From positions 302,878-366,877 of the forward strand of contig RXJG01000003.1 of the NCBI GenBank assembly GCA_003963365.1: a stretch of DNA of 64,000 bases, in the 5' to 3' direction. Shown here in pieces: positions 15,988 through 23,423 of this stretch. This DNA comes from Sphingobacteriales bacterium. Its GTDB lineage: Bacteria; Bacteroidota; Bacteroidia; Chitinophagales; Chitinophagaceae. A program made the translations under genes and the position numbers. Within the stretch, counting starts at the first letter, position 1, and every line of letters starts with the position of its first letter. A model generated the notes under the pieces. The model did no database searches. It worked only from the letters and a program-made list of their open reading frames with translations, and was not told the origin of the DNA.

Positions 15988-17928
15988 TCACTTTTTATAC
16001 AGCTTATGCTTAAACAGATAACTGGCAGTTTGATAATAAGCCACGGCTTCTTTCACTAATGAATCTTCTAATGGAATTTTTTTAGAACTTCCATCTATAA
16101 AACTCACCGAATACATTTCTACTTTCTTCACCGGGCTCATTAACACCATCTTATTATTTTTTACATAAGCAATCAATTGATAGGTACTGAGGAAAATTCT
16201 TTCATCCCCTGGCTTTACTTTATTAATATCAAATCCAAAGAATTTACTTTCGTATGGCACATTCATTAATCCCAATAATGTAGGTGCCAAATCAATTTGT
16301 GAAGTAAGCCGGCTTTCTATTTTTGGTTGTATTATTGATGGCGCATAAATTAAACAGGGAATATGATAATTATTAACCGGTATTTCTGTTTTACCGGCCA
16401 CTTTAGCACAATGGTCGGCCACAATAACAAAGATGGTATTATTGAACCAGGGTCTTTGTTTGGCTTCCTTTAAAAACTTTCCAATACAATAATCTGAATA
16501 TTTTACTGCACCTTCCCTTACTTGTTTTTCCGGGTCAATATCAATTCTTCCTTTAGGATAAGTGTAAGGACGATGATTGGATACCGTCATTACATGGTGA
16601 AAAAATAATTTACCGGCAGCATAACTTTTATCCATCTCGCCTATTGCCTTCGTAAATAAATACTCATCTGCCACACCCCAAACAGTTTCATGATACAATG
16701 AATCTTTAGAAGGTTTGGGAATATTATCCTGGTCAATTACTTCATAATTATTATGACCAAAGAAATAACCCATATTATCAAAGAAACTGTTACCACCATA
16801 AATAAACTTCACATCATATCCTTTGTTCTTAAACACACTGCCCAGTGTAAACATATCTTCATTATTTGGCCTCCTTACTGTTGACTGACCCGGGGTGGGT
16901 GGCAATGCAGCCGATAATGCTTCCAGTCCTCTTACTGTTCTTGTGCCATTTGCATAAAAATTAGAAAAGAATAATCCATGCGGTATCAATGAATCCAATA
17001 CTGGTGTAATGTTTTGATCATTACCAAAATATTTCAAAAAACTTCCGCTTAAACTTTCTACACTAATAAGTACTACATTCATTTTCTTTTCAGCACTATC
17101 AGGTGTTACAGTTCTGACAATATTGTAAATATCGTTGCTGGTATATTTTTCTCCCGGCTGAAGAATTAACTGTTTTAATTCTTTGAATGCAGCTTCATCG
17201 TTTTCTGTAACATAAAAATGGTTATAGTCTAATTCATTATTCCAGAACGCAGCGCCAAATTCATACAAACCGTTTCCGGATAATTCTTTTACATAATTAT
17301 TTTTGGAAAAATTCTTCAATCCATTACTCACAAAAAACCAGCTGAGTACCGGAACAGCCAGTAACAACAAAGCAATCCATGTTCTTTTTATAAACCGGAT
17401 ACCTGATTGCTGTGATTTTTTAATATTATGCCGCAGGTAGCGTACAACCAGTATGGCCGCAATTATTAAAACAATTAATAAATAAGGAAGAAATGGATAC
17501 GACTCCTGTATGTTTCCAATCACTTCTGTCGTGTACACCAAATAATCCACCGCAATAAAATTATACCGTACATTAAACTCATCCCAGAAAAACCATTCAG
17601 CCACAGCATTGAATAGTAAAAGAAAAGTAATTACGCCGAACAAACCATACAATAAAATGCGATGCCAGCGTTGAGTATAAATAAATCGTGGTACAAACCA
17701 GCAATAGAGTATTAATGGAATAGCTGCATAAAAAGCCACAACCAGGTCATAAAAAAAACCCACTAAGAAAATTCCAACCCATTGCAGGGGATTTAAATCC
17801 AGTTCAGGAGCAGAACGGATCAGCAAAACAATTCTTGTAATAAAACTAATGATACAAACCAGCACCACCAGTAATGCAACAGGGCCAAAACGGTGTGTAT
17901 AGAGTTTTTGTAATAAACGACGAATCAT
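15988..17928 (-). CDS. LTA-synthase-family membrane sulfatase/phosphotransferase
   Basis: A 646-residue inner-membrane protein with five N-terminal membrane segments (within about 15-190) and an extracytoplasmic alkaline-phosphatase-superfamily domain (about 270-620). Active-site signatures of the LTA synthase family are present: NVVLISVESLSGS, the nucleophile region NGTRTVRGLEALSAALPP (Thr), FIYGGNSFFDNMGYFFG, and VIVADHCAK with its metal Asp and His. In Gram-negative Bacteroidota the substrate is not teichoic acid; transfer of a phospho-headgroup to lipid or glycan is an inference from the fold. The start is the ATG at 17928 (MIRRLLQKLYTHRFG). A PAP2 phosphatase gene lies 95 bases upstream on the same strand, so the pair may share a lipid-phosphate task. 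Confidence 0.9.
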   Translation of the reverse strand: MIRRLLQKLYTHRFGPVALLVVLVCIISFITRIVLLIRSAPELDLNPLQWVGIFLVGFFYDLVVAFYAAIPLILYCWFVPRFIYTQRWHRILLYGLFGVITFLLLFNAVAEWFFWDEFNVRYNFIAVDYLVYTTEVIGNIQESYPFLPYLLIVLIIAAILVVRYLRHNIKKSQQSGIRFIKRTWIALLLLAVPVLSWFFVSNGLKNFSKNNYVKELSGNGLYEFGAAFWNNELDYNHFYVTENDEAAFKELKQLILQPGEKYTSNDIYNIVRTVTPDSAEKKMNVVLISVESLSGSFLKYFGNDQNITPVLDSLIPHGLFFSNFYANGTRTVRGLEALSAALPPTPGQSTVRRPNNEDMFTLGSVFKNKGYDVKFIYGGNSFFDNMGYFFGHNNYEVIDQDNIPKPSKDSLYHETVWGVADEYLFTKAIGEMDKSYAAGKLFFHHVMTVSNHRPYTYPKGRIDIDPEKQVREGAVKYSDYCIGKFLKEAKQRPWFNNTIFVIVADHCAKVAGKTEIPVNNYHIPCLIYAPSIIQPKIESRLTSQIDLAPTLLGLMNVPYESKFFGFDINKVKPGDERIFLSTYQLIAYVKNNKMVLMSPVKKVEMYSVSFIDGSSKKIPLEDSLVKEAVAYYQTASYLFKHKLYKK

Positions 17929-18023
17929 AATTTTCCTTAATATTCAGCAGGGCGGCCATTCTTCTCAGAATGGTTTATTTGCTTTACGGCAAAATTAACT
18001 TAGAAGCCATGCACAGGAAAATA

Positions 18024-18899
18024 TTAGTTGCCCATGGGAAGTTTATTCACAACAATTTTCTTTTTATGCCTGTCGGTAATTATTTTCCCGGAAAGATAGC
18101 CCATAGCAAGTCCCAAAGGGTAATCGCCTAACCAGTGCACACCGTTATTAATCATAGCATATCCGCATAAAGCTGTAAATGCATATCCCACCGGTTTAAT
18201 CCATTTTTTTTCAGGATAATTATTGGCCAGAATGGTGACAGTAGCCATCAACGTTGCCAGGTGCCCCGAGGGGAAAGCATCATATCTTGGTTTGTTATTC
18301 TGAAATTCACTGAATGAGGGTAATGGCCTCCATGCCCCGTTTCTTCTTGTTGCAATAAGGGGGTTTTCCCTGCCGCTAATCCATTTGGCAACCTGTGTTG
18401 TTAAACCCAGTGTTATAAAAGATTCTGCCAAATCACTGGCGGTTTGCATGGAACGAAAATCATGTTTTATTTTCCCCTCTATAAATAAACCACCGGCAAT
18501 TAATAATGTTGGTAAACCCTGGCCCATCATATAAAAAGCTGTATTCAGGTTACCGGGTGCCTTTAATAGAACTGTTTGTTTATTCCCCGTTTTAATGCTC
18601 CATAAAATTTTATTATTCTCTTCGGGATGTAAACCAATATTATCAGAAAATTTTCTCACCCCATCATAAACTGGTTGATCAACTAAAATCAAAACAGCCG
18701 TTGCCCCCGCAATTGCCGCAGTATATTTAAGGCTATTTTTTTGAAATGGCTTTTTTACAAATTGAAAACACCCCCGGGGAACATTGGTGATAAACGAAAA
18801 TGGTTTTGGCTTTGTAAAACTGTATTCAATACTATCTTTCTGTGCAATTAAATTACTGCTGATAAGGAGAAAGGTAACCCAAAGAAAAACTCTTGTCAT
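18024..18899 (-). CDS. PAP2-family phosphatase, exported
   Basis: A phosphatidic-acid-phosphatase-type enzyme. With the ATG at 18899 the product is 291 residues and opens with a signal peptide, MTRVFLWVTFLLISSNLIAQ. A GTG ten codons upstream (18929) would give a longer basic N terminus and cannot be excluded. The three PAP2 signature regions are visible: KWISGRENP, FPSGHLATLMA with the central His, and NNGVHWLGDYPLG with the nucleophile-assisting His and Asp. Candidate substrates are undecaprenyl pyrophosphate or lipid phosphates; the sequence does not decide. The neighbour downstream is the LTA-synthase-like enzyme. Upstream is an unrelated membrane protein 71 bases away from the longer reading. 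Confidence 0.88.
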   Translation of the reverse strand: MTRVFLWVTFLLISSNLIAQKDSIEYSFTKPKPFSFITNVPRGCFQFVKKPFQKNSLKYTAAIAGATAVLILVDQPVYDGVRKFSDNIGLHPEENNKILWSIKTGNKQTVLLKAPGNLNTAFYMMGQGLPTLLIAGGLFIEGKIKHDFRSMQTASDLAESFITLGLTTQVAKWISGRENPLIATRRNGAWRPLPSFSEFQNNKPRYDAFPSGHLATLMATVTILANNYPEKKWIKPVGYAFTALCGYAMINNGVHWLGDYPLGLAMGYLSGKIITDRHKKKIVVNKLPMGN

Positions 18900-18999
18900 T
18901 CCTGATTTTTTAGCAAATCTATATTTCACTAATTGAGCACAGTAATAATCCTGTATATTTAATAAGTCAATAACAAATAAGTAATTAATAATATTTACG

Positions 19000-19761
19000 C
19001 TATTTTTTAATTAAAGAATCAGCTGCCTTTTTAATATCATTTATAATTTCGTTGGATCCGTTATTATTGGTACCATTCTGCCCCTTTCTTGCCCTGTTTT
19101 CACACACCTTACATAGTTCGGATTCTCCGTTATTATCAAAAGTTTGTTTTATCGTACCACTTTGAACAGTTTTTCCTCTTAAATATTGACAATCCTGGTA
19201 TATATGATATTTATGTTTAGCGTCTTTTTCTTTACCTGAACTGCCTATCCAATAAACTGTTTCAGCACCGGGAACTAACTGGTGTAAAACACTATCCTGC
19301 TGATTAATTTCATTAGTATATTTTTCAATGGAAGCAGGGTTAAAATCAATGCCTGCAGCTAATGCTATTACAGCAGCAATACCGGCAACCGCACCGGCAA
19401 TACCCTTTGTTTTTCCGTCGATATTTTTATTTACCAGAATTAAAATGACCAAAGGCAAAAAAGATAAAGCCCCCATAATGGCACCTAACTGGCTTTGCAG
19501 GAAAAATTTTGCCTTATCTTTTTCAGATGGAGGGTCAATATGGTTGGCCTGTTTCCAAAGGGTGGAACCTATTACAGACAAAATCAGTATAGCAACGATA
19601 GCTACAATTAACCAGGTTAGCGTATTATTATGTATTAATTTCAAAATCGCAAATACTTCGCCCCCTATTGCCACTATCCAGGCAATAAATGCAAACATTC
19701 TTAACTGAGATGCTTTTGCTTTAGCCTCCTGGCTTGCTTCAAAAATTTTTTGTTCTGCCAT
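19000..19761 (-). CDS. Membrane protein with Cys/His tail, unknown function
   Basis: A 253-residue protein of two parts. Residues 1-150 hold four hydrophobic segments (about 22-42, 48-68, 93-110, 120-140) and no signal peptide. After about 150 comes a soluble region with YHIYQDCQYLRG (about 188-199) and ELCKVCENRA (about 217-226). The H-x4-C...C-x2-C spacing resembles the small metal-binding module found at the C termini of some nucleases and competence proteins (pattern H..C..L....C..C). Metal binding is therefore inferred, not shown. The tail ends in a charged helix (IINDIKKAADSLIKK). I do not recognise a full-length family. It may be co-transcribed with the PAP2 gene downstream. Confidence 0.75.
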   Translation of the reverse strand: MAEQKIFEASQEAKAKASQLRMFAFIAWIVAIGGEVFAILKLIHNNTLTWLIVAIVAILILSVIGSTLWKQANHIDPPSEKDKAKFFLQSQLGAIMGALSFLPLVILILVNKNIDGKTKGIAGAVAGIAAVIALAAGIDFNPASIEKYTNEINQQDSVLHQLVPGAETVYWIGSSGKEKDAKHKYHIYQDCQYLRGKTVQSGTIKQTFDNNGESELCKVCENRARKGQNGTNNNGSNEIINDIKKAADSLIKK

Positions 19762-19843
19762 AATTTTAAGATTTAACCAGCAATCATTTTTGATAAATGT
19801 ACGAAAGCTAATATAAACCGGATAAAAATAATAATGAGAGTTT

Positions 19844-20215
19844 TTACAGATCTTCTTCTCTTTCCAGCATCAATATAGCTCCTTGCGGAACGATGAAATA
19901 TTTATCGCCTTCATACATTACTTCGGTGGCACCGCTTACTAAAAAAATGGCCAGGTCTCCTTCTCTTGCCTGCAGCGGTACATACTTTACCTGTTCCTCT
20001 TCGCTTTTCCATGGCTCATTATCTACTGGCATAGGAATAGCATAACCCGGTCCGGTTTTGATGACATATCCCTGCTGTACTTTTTCTTTTTCCTGCACAC
20101 CGGGTGGCAGGTACAATCCGCTGGCAGTCCGTTCATCTGGTTTACTGGGTTTAATCAGCACTCTGTCGCCAATAACTACTAATTTCTTTAACCGGTTATC
20201 TGGGGTGATGCGCAT
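19844..20215 (-). CDS. Orphan GroES-family co-chaperonin-like protein
   Basis: A 123-residue protein with the GroES fold signatures: VVIGDRVLIKPSKPDERTASGLYLP at the N-terminal strand region, GYVIKTGPGY in the middle, and EGDKYFIVPQGAILMLE at the end. It is longer than ordinary GroES (about 95 residues), owing to an N-terminal extension (MRITPDNRLKK) and an insertion of about 20 residues (PMPVDNEPWKSEEEQVKYVP) where the roof loop lies. No groEL follows; the real groESL operon must be elsewhere. I infer a specialised or divergent co-chaperonin rather than the housekeeping one. It starts at the ATG at 20215 and is divergent from the response regulator at 20354. Confidence 0.88.
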   Translation of the reverse strand: MRITPDNRLKKLVVIGDRVLIKPSKPDERTASGLYLPPGVQEKEKVQQGYVIKTGPGYAIPMPVDNEPWKSEEEQVKYVPLQAREGDLAIFLVSGATEVMYEGDKYFIVPQGAILMLEREEDL

Positions 20216-20353
20216 ACTTCAATGAATTAAGAACCGCTAAATTAAAAGTTTCTGTAAAAATGCCGCAGGGAGTCTTTAACAAAAAATTAGGCACGGTATT
20301 TTAATATAGCGGAATGTATTAATTTTATTTGTCTAACAATTAAATGAAAAATT

Positions 20354-21052
20354 ATGGAAGGAGCTAAACCCAAAATATTATTGGTAGAAGATGACCAGAA
20401 TTTAGGAATGGTATTAAAGAATTACCTGGAATTAAACGATTATGATGTAACACTCGAAAGAGATGGCATATTAGGGCTGGCCGCTTTTCGCCGTGAAAAG
20501 TTTGAGTTGTGCCTGCTGGATGTAATGATGCCCAACATGGACGGATTTACATTAGGTGAAGAAATTCGTGATGTTGATCCTGATATTCCATTGTTCTTCC
20601 TTTCTGCCAAAACAATGAAGGAAGATATCATTAGTGGTTACAAACTAGGAGCTGATGATTATATCACTAAACCATTTGACAGTGAAGTATTGTTACTGAA
20701 AATAAAAGCTATTCTCAAGCGTAATGAAGAACTGAACAGAGCCAGTGAAACAATCGAATTTGATTTGGGCAAATATCACTTCAATCCCAAGCTGAGAGAA
20801 TTAACCGTAGATGGTAAAACACAAACCCTTTCTCCCAAGGAAAATGAATTGCTGAAGATGCTGGCCGAATTTAAAAATGATTTGTTGCCAAGAGAGCAGG
20901 CATTAAAACGCATCTGGGGCAGCGATACTTATTTCAACGGAAGAAGCATGGATGTGTATATTGCCAAATTGCGTAAATACCTTAAGGAAGACAGCAGCAT
21001 TGAAATTGTGAACATTCACGGCAATGGTTTCAGGCTGGTAGTTCCTGAGTAG
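20354..21052 (+). CDS. rprY: OmpR/PhoB-family response regulator (RprY-like)
   Basis: A 232-residue cytoplasmic transcription regulator. The receiver domain (1-120) has acidic residues in VEDDQN, phospho-acceptor Asp in CLLDVMMPNMDGF (about 55), FLSAKT and the switch Lys in DYITKPF. The C-terminal winged-helix domain (about 135-232) has LSPKENELLKML and the recognition-helix region YFNGRSMDVYIAKLRKYL. The close overall likeness to Bacteroidota RprY is my basis for the symbol. No histidine kinase gene is adjacent, so it is an orphan in this window. The ATG at 20354 lies about 70 bases after a TATTTTAATATAG region that could hold the promoter. A terminator follows directly at 21079. Confidence 0.92.
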   Translation: MEGAKPKILLVEDDQNLGMVLKNYLELNDYDVTLERDGILGLAAFRREKFELCLLDVMMPNMDGFTLGEEIRDVDPDIPLFFLSAKTMKEDIISGYKLGADDYITKPFDSEVLLLKIKAILKRNEELNRASETIEFDLGKYHFNPKLRELTVDGKTQTLSPKENELLKMLAEFKNDLLPREQALKRIWGSDTYFNGRSMDVYIAKLRKYLKEDSSIEIVNIHGNGFRLVVPE

Positions 21053-21078
21053 ACGGTGTTTTTTTTCATCATAATATC

Positions 21079-21107
21079 ACTCCGCTCAATTGGGCGGAGT
21101 TTTTATT
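21079..21107 (+). terminator. Terminator of the response regulator gene
   Basis: ACTCCGC (21079-21085) pairs with GCGGAGT (21094-21100) around an 8-base loop, and a T-rich tail follows. It works in the plus direction and overlaps the stop codon of the convergent engB gene. Confidence 0.85.
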
Positions 21108-21705
21108 TGGGTATTTGCTTATTGCACTCCTCAATAAACTTCAATATTTCTTTTCTTCCCGTTTTCTTCACCGCACTGGTAACAAAATGCTGTGGTAAAA
21201 ACTGCCAGGTCTTTCGCATTTCATTTAAAAATGCTTTTACATTAGCCGCCACTTCCTTTTGGGTTGATTTATCAGCCTTGGTAAATATGAGGTTAAATGG
21301 AATTTCCCATTGGCCCAGCTGGTTGATAAACTCCAAATCAATTTTTTGAGGACGGTGCCTGGAATCTATCAGTACAAAAACATTGGTGAGGTTCTCTCTT
21401 TTGCGCAAATAGTTTTCAATCATCTGCTCCCATCTTCTTCTGCTGCTTTGCGATACTTTGGCAAAACCATAGCCGGGCAAATCAACCAGGTACCAGTCGC
21501 CATTTATAATAAAATGATTGATGAGTTGTGTTTTACCGGGTGAAGCGGATGTTTTGGCTAATTTTTCATTATCACAAATCAAATTAATCAGCGATGATTT
21601 GCCCACATTACTCCGTCCAATGAAGGCATACTCCGGCTTATCCGGTTTGGGGCATTTGGTATAATCCGGGCTGCTGATTAAATAAACGGCCGATTTTATA
21701 ATCAT
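21103..21705 (-). CDS. engB: Ribosome-biogenesis GTPase EngB (YihA/YsxC)
   Basis: An essential-type GTPase that helps assemble the large ribosomal subunit. The 200-residue product (start ATG at 21705, MIIKSAVYLISSPDYTK) has the GTPase motifs GRSNVGKSS (G1), GKTQLIN (G2), DLPGYGFA (G3), FTKADK (G4) and the SAV region (G5). The length matches the family. A longer frame to 21759 reaches into an intergenic repeat patch (GGCAGTAAGCAGTGGGCAG words) and is rejected. On the minus strand TGTATCTTGCAGC lies just upstream of the ATG, a variant of the -7 box. It is convergent with the response regulator gene. Confidence 0.96.
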   Translation of the reverse strand: MIIKSAVYLISSPDYTKCPKPDKPEYAFIGRSNVGKSSLINLICDNEKLAKTSASPGKTQLINHFIINGDWYLVDLPGYGFAKVSQSSRRRWEQMIENYLRKRENLTNVFVLIDSRHRPQKIDLEFINQLGQWEIPFNLIFTKADKSTQKEVAANVKAFLNEMRKTWQFLPQHFVTSAVKKTGRKEILKFIEECNKQIPK

Positions 21706-21823
21706 GTGCTGCAAGATACATGGAAAATAAGTTGGCAGTAAGCAGTGGGCAGTGGGCAATATTTATTTTATCCCGTCAAATCATCCTAACCACAAACCAT
21801 AAACTACAAACCACAAACTCACC

Positions 21824-21831
21824 TACCTTTG
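21824..21831 (+). promoter_or_regulatory. -7 box TACCTTTG of ubiE
   Basis: A perfect TAnnTTTG is followed by CGGCTCC and the ATG at 21839, implying an almost leaderless transcript. The same extended word, TACCTTTGCGGC, occurs at 48236 before the DUF983 gene. Confidence 0.6.
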
Positions 21832-21838
21832 CGGCTCC

Positions 21839-22585
21839 ATGAGTGAGAAATATTTACATGATACCATAGTTCCCTTTGAATCTTCCAATGAAACCAAGAA
21901 AGAACAGGTGGCAAAAATGTTTGATTCAATTGCCTCCCGGTACGATTTTTTAAATCGCTTTCTTTCTGCCGGCATTGATATTAAATGGAGAAAAAAAGCC
22001 ATCAGTCAGCTAAAAGATATTTGGCCCAAACATATATTAGATGTGGCCACTGGTACGGCCGATATGGCTATTATGGAAGTGCGGCTGCTGAATCCTGATA
22101 AAATTACCGGCATTGATATATCTAATAAGATGCTGGATATTGGTCGTCAAAAGATTGATAAACAGGGCTTGGGGGAAAAAATTACCCTGCTTAACGGCGA
22201 TTCTGAAACAATAAATTTTCCCGATAATTCGTTTGATGCAGTGACCGTAGCCTTTGGGGTACGCAATTTTGAAAACCTGGAAAAGGGCCTAAGCGAGATA
22301 AGACGAGTGCTGAAACCCGGAGGTAAACTGGTAGTACTTGAGTTTTCCAAACCAAAAACCAAATGGTTTAGCTGGTTCTACAATATTTATATGAAGATTG
22401 TAGCGCCGCAGTTTGGTAAAATGTTCTCAAAAAACAAAGAAGCTTACAGCTACCTTAATAATTCCATACAGGCTTTCCCTGAAGGCAATGCGTTTGTTGA
22501 GATTTTAAATAAACAGGGTTACAGTTATACATCATGCAAAAAGCTGAGTTTAGGAATATGTTCCATTTATTGCGGAAGCAAGTAA
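21839..22585 (+). CDS. ubiE: Demethylmenaquinone methyltransferase UbiE/MenG
   Basis: A SAM-dependent methyltransferase that makes the last methylation of menaquinone (or ubiquinone) synthesis. Of 248 residues, it has the UbiE signatures FDSIASRYDFLNRFLS (about 29-44), the SAM-binding ILDVATGTADMAI, DAVTVAFGVRNFENL, VLKPGGKLVVLEFSKP and SYTSCKKLSLGICSIY near the end. Bacteroidota respire with menaquinone, so the menaquinone role is expected. The ATG at 21839 lies 7 bases after a TACCTTTG promoter box. Its 3' end overlaps the start of porT, which suggests translational coupling; ubiE next to porT is an arrangement I associate with Bacteroidota. Confidence 0.97.
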   Translation: MSEKYLHDTIVPFESSNETKKEQVAKMFDSIASRYDFLNRFLSAGIDIKWRKKAISQLKDIWPKHILDVATGTADMAIMEVRLLNPDKITGIDISNKMLDIGRQKIDKQGLGEKITLLNGDSETINFPDNSFDAVTVAFGVRNFENLEKGLSEIRRVLKPGGKLVVLEFSKPKTKWFSWFYNIYMKIVAPQFGKMFSKNKEAYSYLNNSIQAFPEGNAFVEILNKQGYSYTSCKKLSLGICSIYCGSK

Positions 22586-23274
22586 TTGCGGCGGGATTAT
22601 TATTGCTGGTTAATAAAAGTTCTTTTGCACAAAGAGAGATCAACCTTCCGGATCACGATGCCAAGCCCTATTATTTTGGTATTACCCTTTCTTTCAACTC
22701 TTCTTATTTACATGCCCTGCACCATCCCCAGTTTTTACAGAGTGACACCATAATGGTGGCAGAGCCACGTAACGCAGGTGGTTTTGGATTAGGACTTCTG
22801 GCAACCACCCGGATAAGTGACCGCTTTGAACTGCGAATCAATCCTCAATTAATATTTGCTTCTAAAAATATCCGTTATGTAACCCGTCACGACGGTCCAC
22901 TTGATATTCCTAACCCAACTAAAAATATTGAGTCAATCCTGATGTCGCTTCCTATCCAGGTAAAATTCAAAAGCGACCGAATCGATAATTTCAGGGTTTA
23001 CATGATGGCCGGCTTTAAATATGACTACGATATGGCCAGCAATTCTTCTGCCCGCCGTGCCGAGGACCTGGTAAAACTTAAACCCGGAGATTATGGTTTT
23101 GAGGGCGGTATTGGCTTTAATTTTTACTTCAAAAGCTTCATTTTTTCCCCTGAAATTAAGGTCAGCAATGGCCTTAATAACATCCATAGCCGGGACGTAA
23201 ATCTTAAATATTCTAATGTATTAGACCGGCTCCAGTCCCGGATGATCATTTTTAGCATTCATTTAGAGGGCTAA
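22558..23274 (+). CDS. porT: Type IX secretion outer-membrane protein PorT
   Basis: A predicted outer-membrane beta barrel of 238 residues (ATG at 22558, MFHLLRKQVIAAGLLLL) with a signal peptide ending at SSFAQ. The mature part shows alternating strands with aromatic girdles: YYFGITLSFNSSYL, RFELRINPQLIF, FRVYMMAGFKYDYDM, YGFEGGIGFNFYF and MIIFSIHLEG. PorT is needed for type IX secretion and in Flavobacterium for gliding. Identity rests on barrel pattern, size and the coupled position behind ubiE. An alternative ATG at 22534 would enlarge the overlap with ubiE to 52 bases; with the chosen start the overlap is 28 bases. A terminator follows at 23372. Confidence 0.85.
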   Translation: MFHLLRKQVIAAGLLLLVNKSSFAQREINLPDHDAKPYYFGITLSFNSSYLHALHHPQFLQSDTIMVAEPRNAGGFGLGLLATTRISDRFELRINPQLIFASKNIRYVTRHDGPLDIPNPTKNIESILMSLPIQVKFKSDRIDNFRVYMMAGFKYDYDMASNSSARRAEDLVKLKPGDYGFEGGIGFNFYFKSFIFSPEIKVSNGLNNIHSRDVNLKYSNVLDRLQSRMIIFSIHLEG

Positions 23275-23371
23275 AGGGGGTGCAAAAAAAAAGTTACCGA
23301 AACATGCAACTTTTATAAACTGAATGCCTATCTTGTTCTCGGTTTTTCATAGGATATTGGATTTTAAAGCG

Positions 23372-23403
23372 GGCTGGATTTCTATCCGGCCTTTATTTTT
23401 TTT
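23372..23403 (+). terminator. Terminator of the ubiE-porT unit
   Basis: GGCTGGAT (23372-23379) pairs with ATCCGGCC (23384-23391), including one G-T pair, around a TTCT loop. A T-rich run follows. Confidence 0.8.
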
Positions 23404-23423
23404 AGACCTTTCGTTTCCGCCTC

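Noticed and set aside
17956..17973. Hairpin CCATTCT-TCTC-AGAATGG as a terminator between the PAP2 and LTA-synthase-like genes
   Set aside because: The stem is short and no T run follows on the minus strand; it may be chance or a weak pause site.
19328..19708. 126-codon plus-strand frame
   Set aside because: It is antisense to the membrane protein gene; its hydrophobic look mirrors the membrane helices on the other strand.
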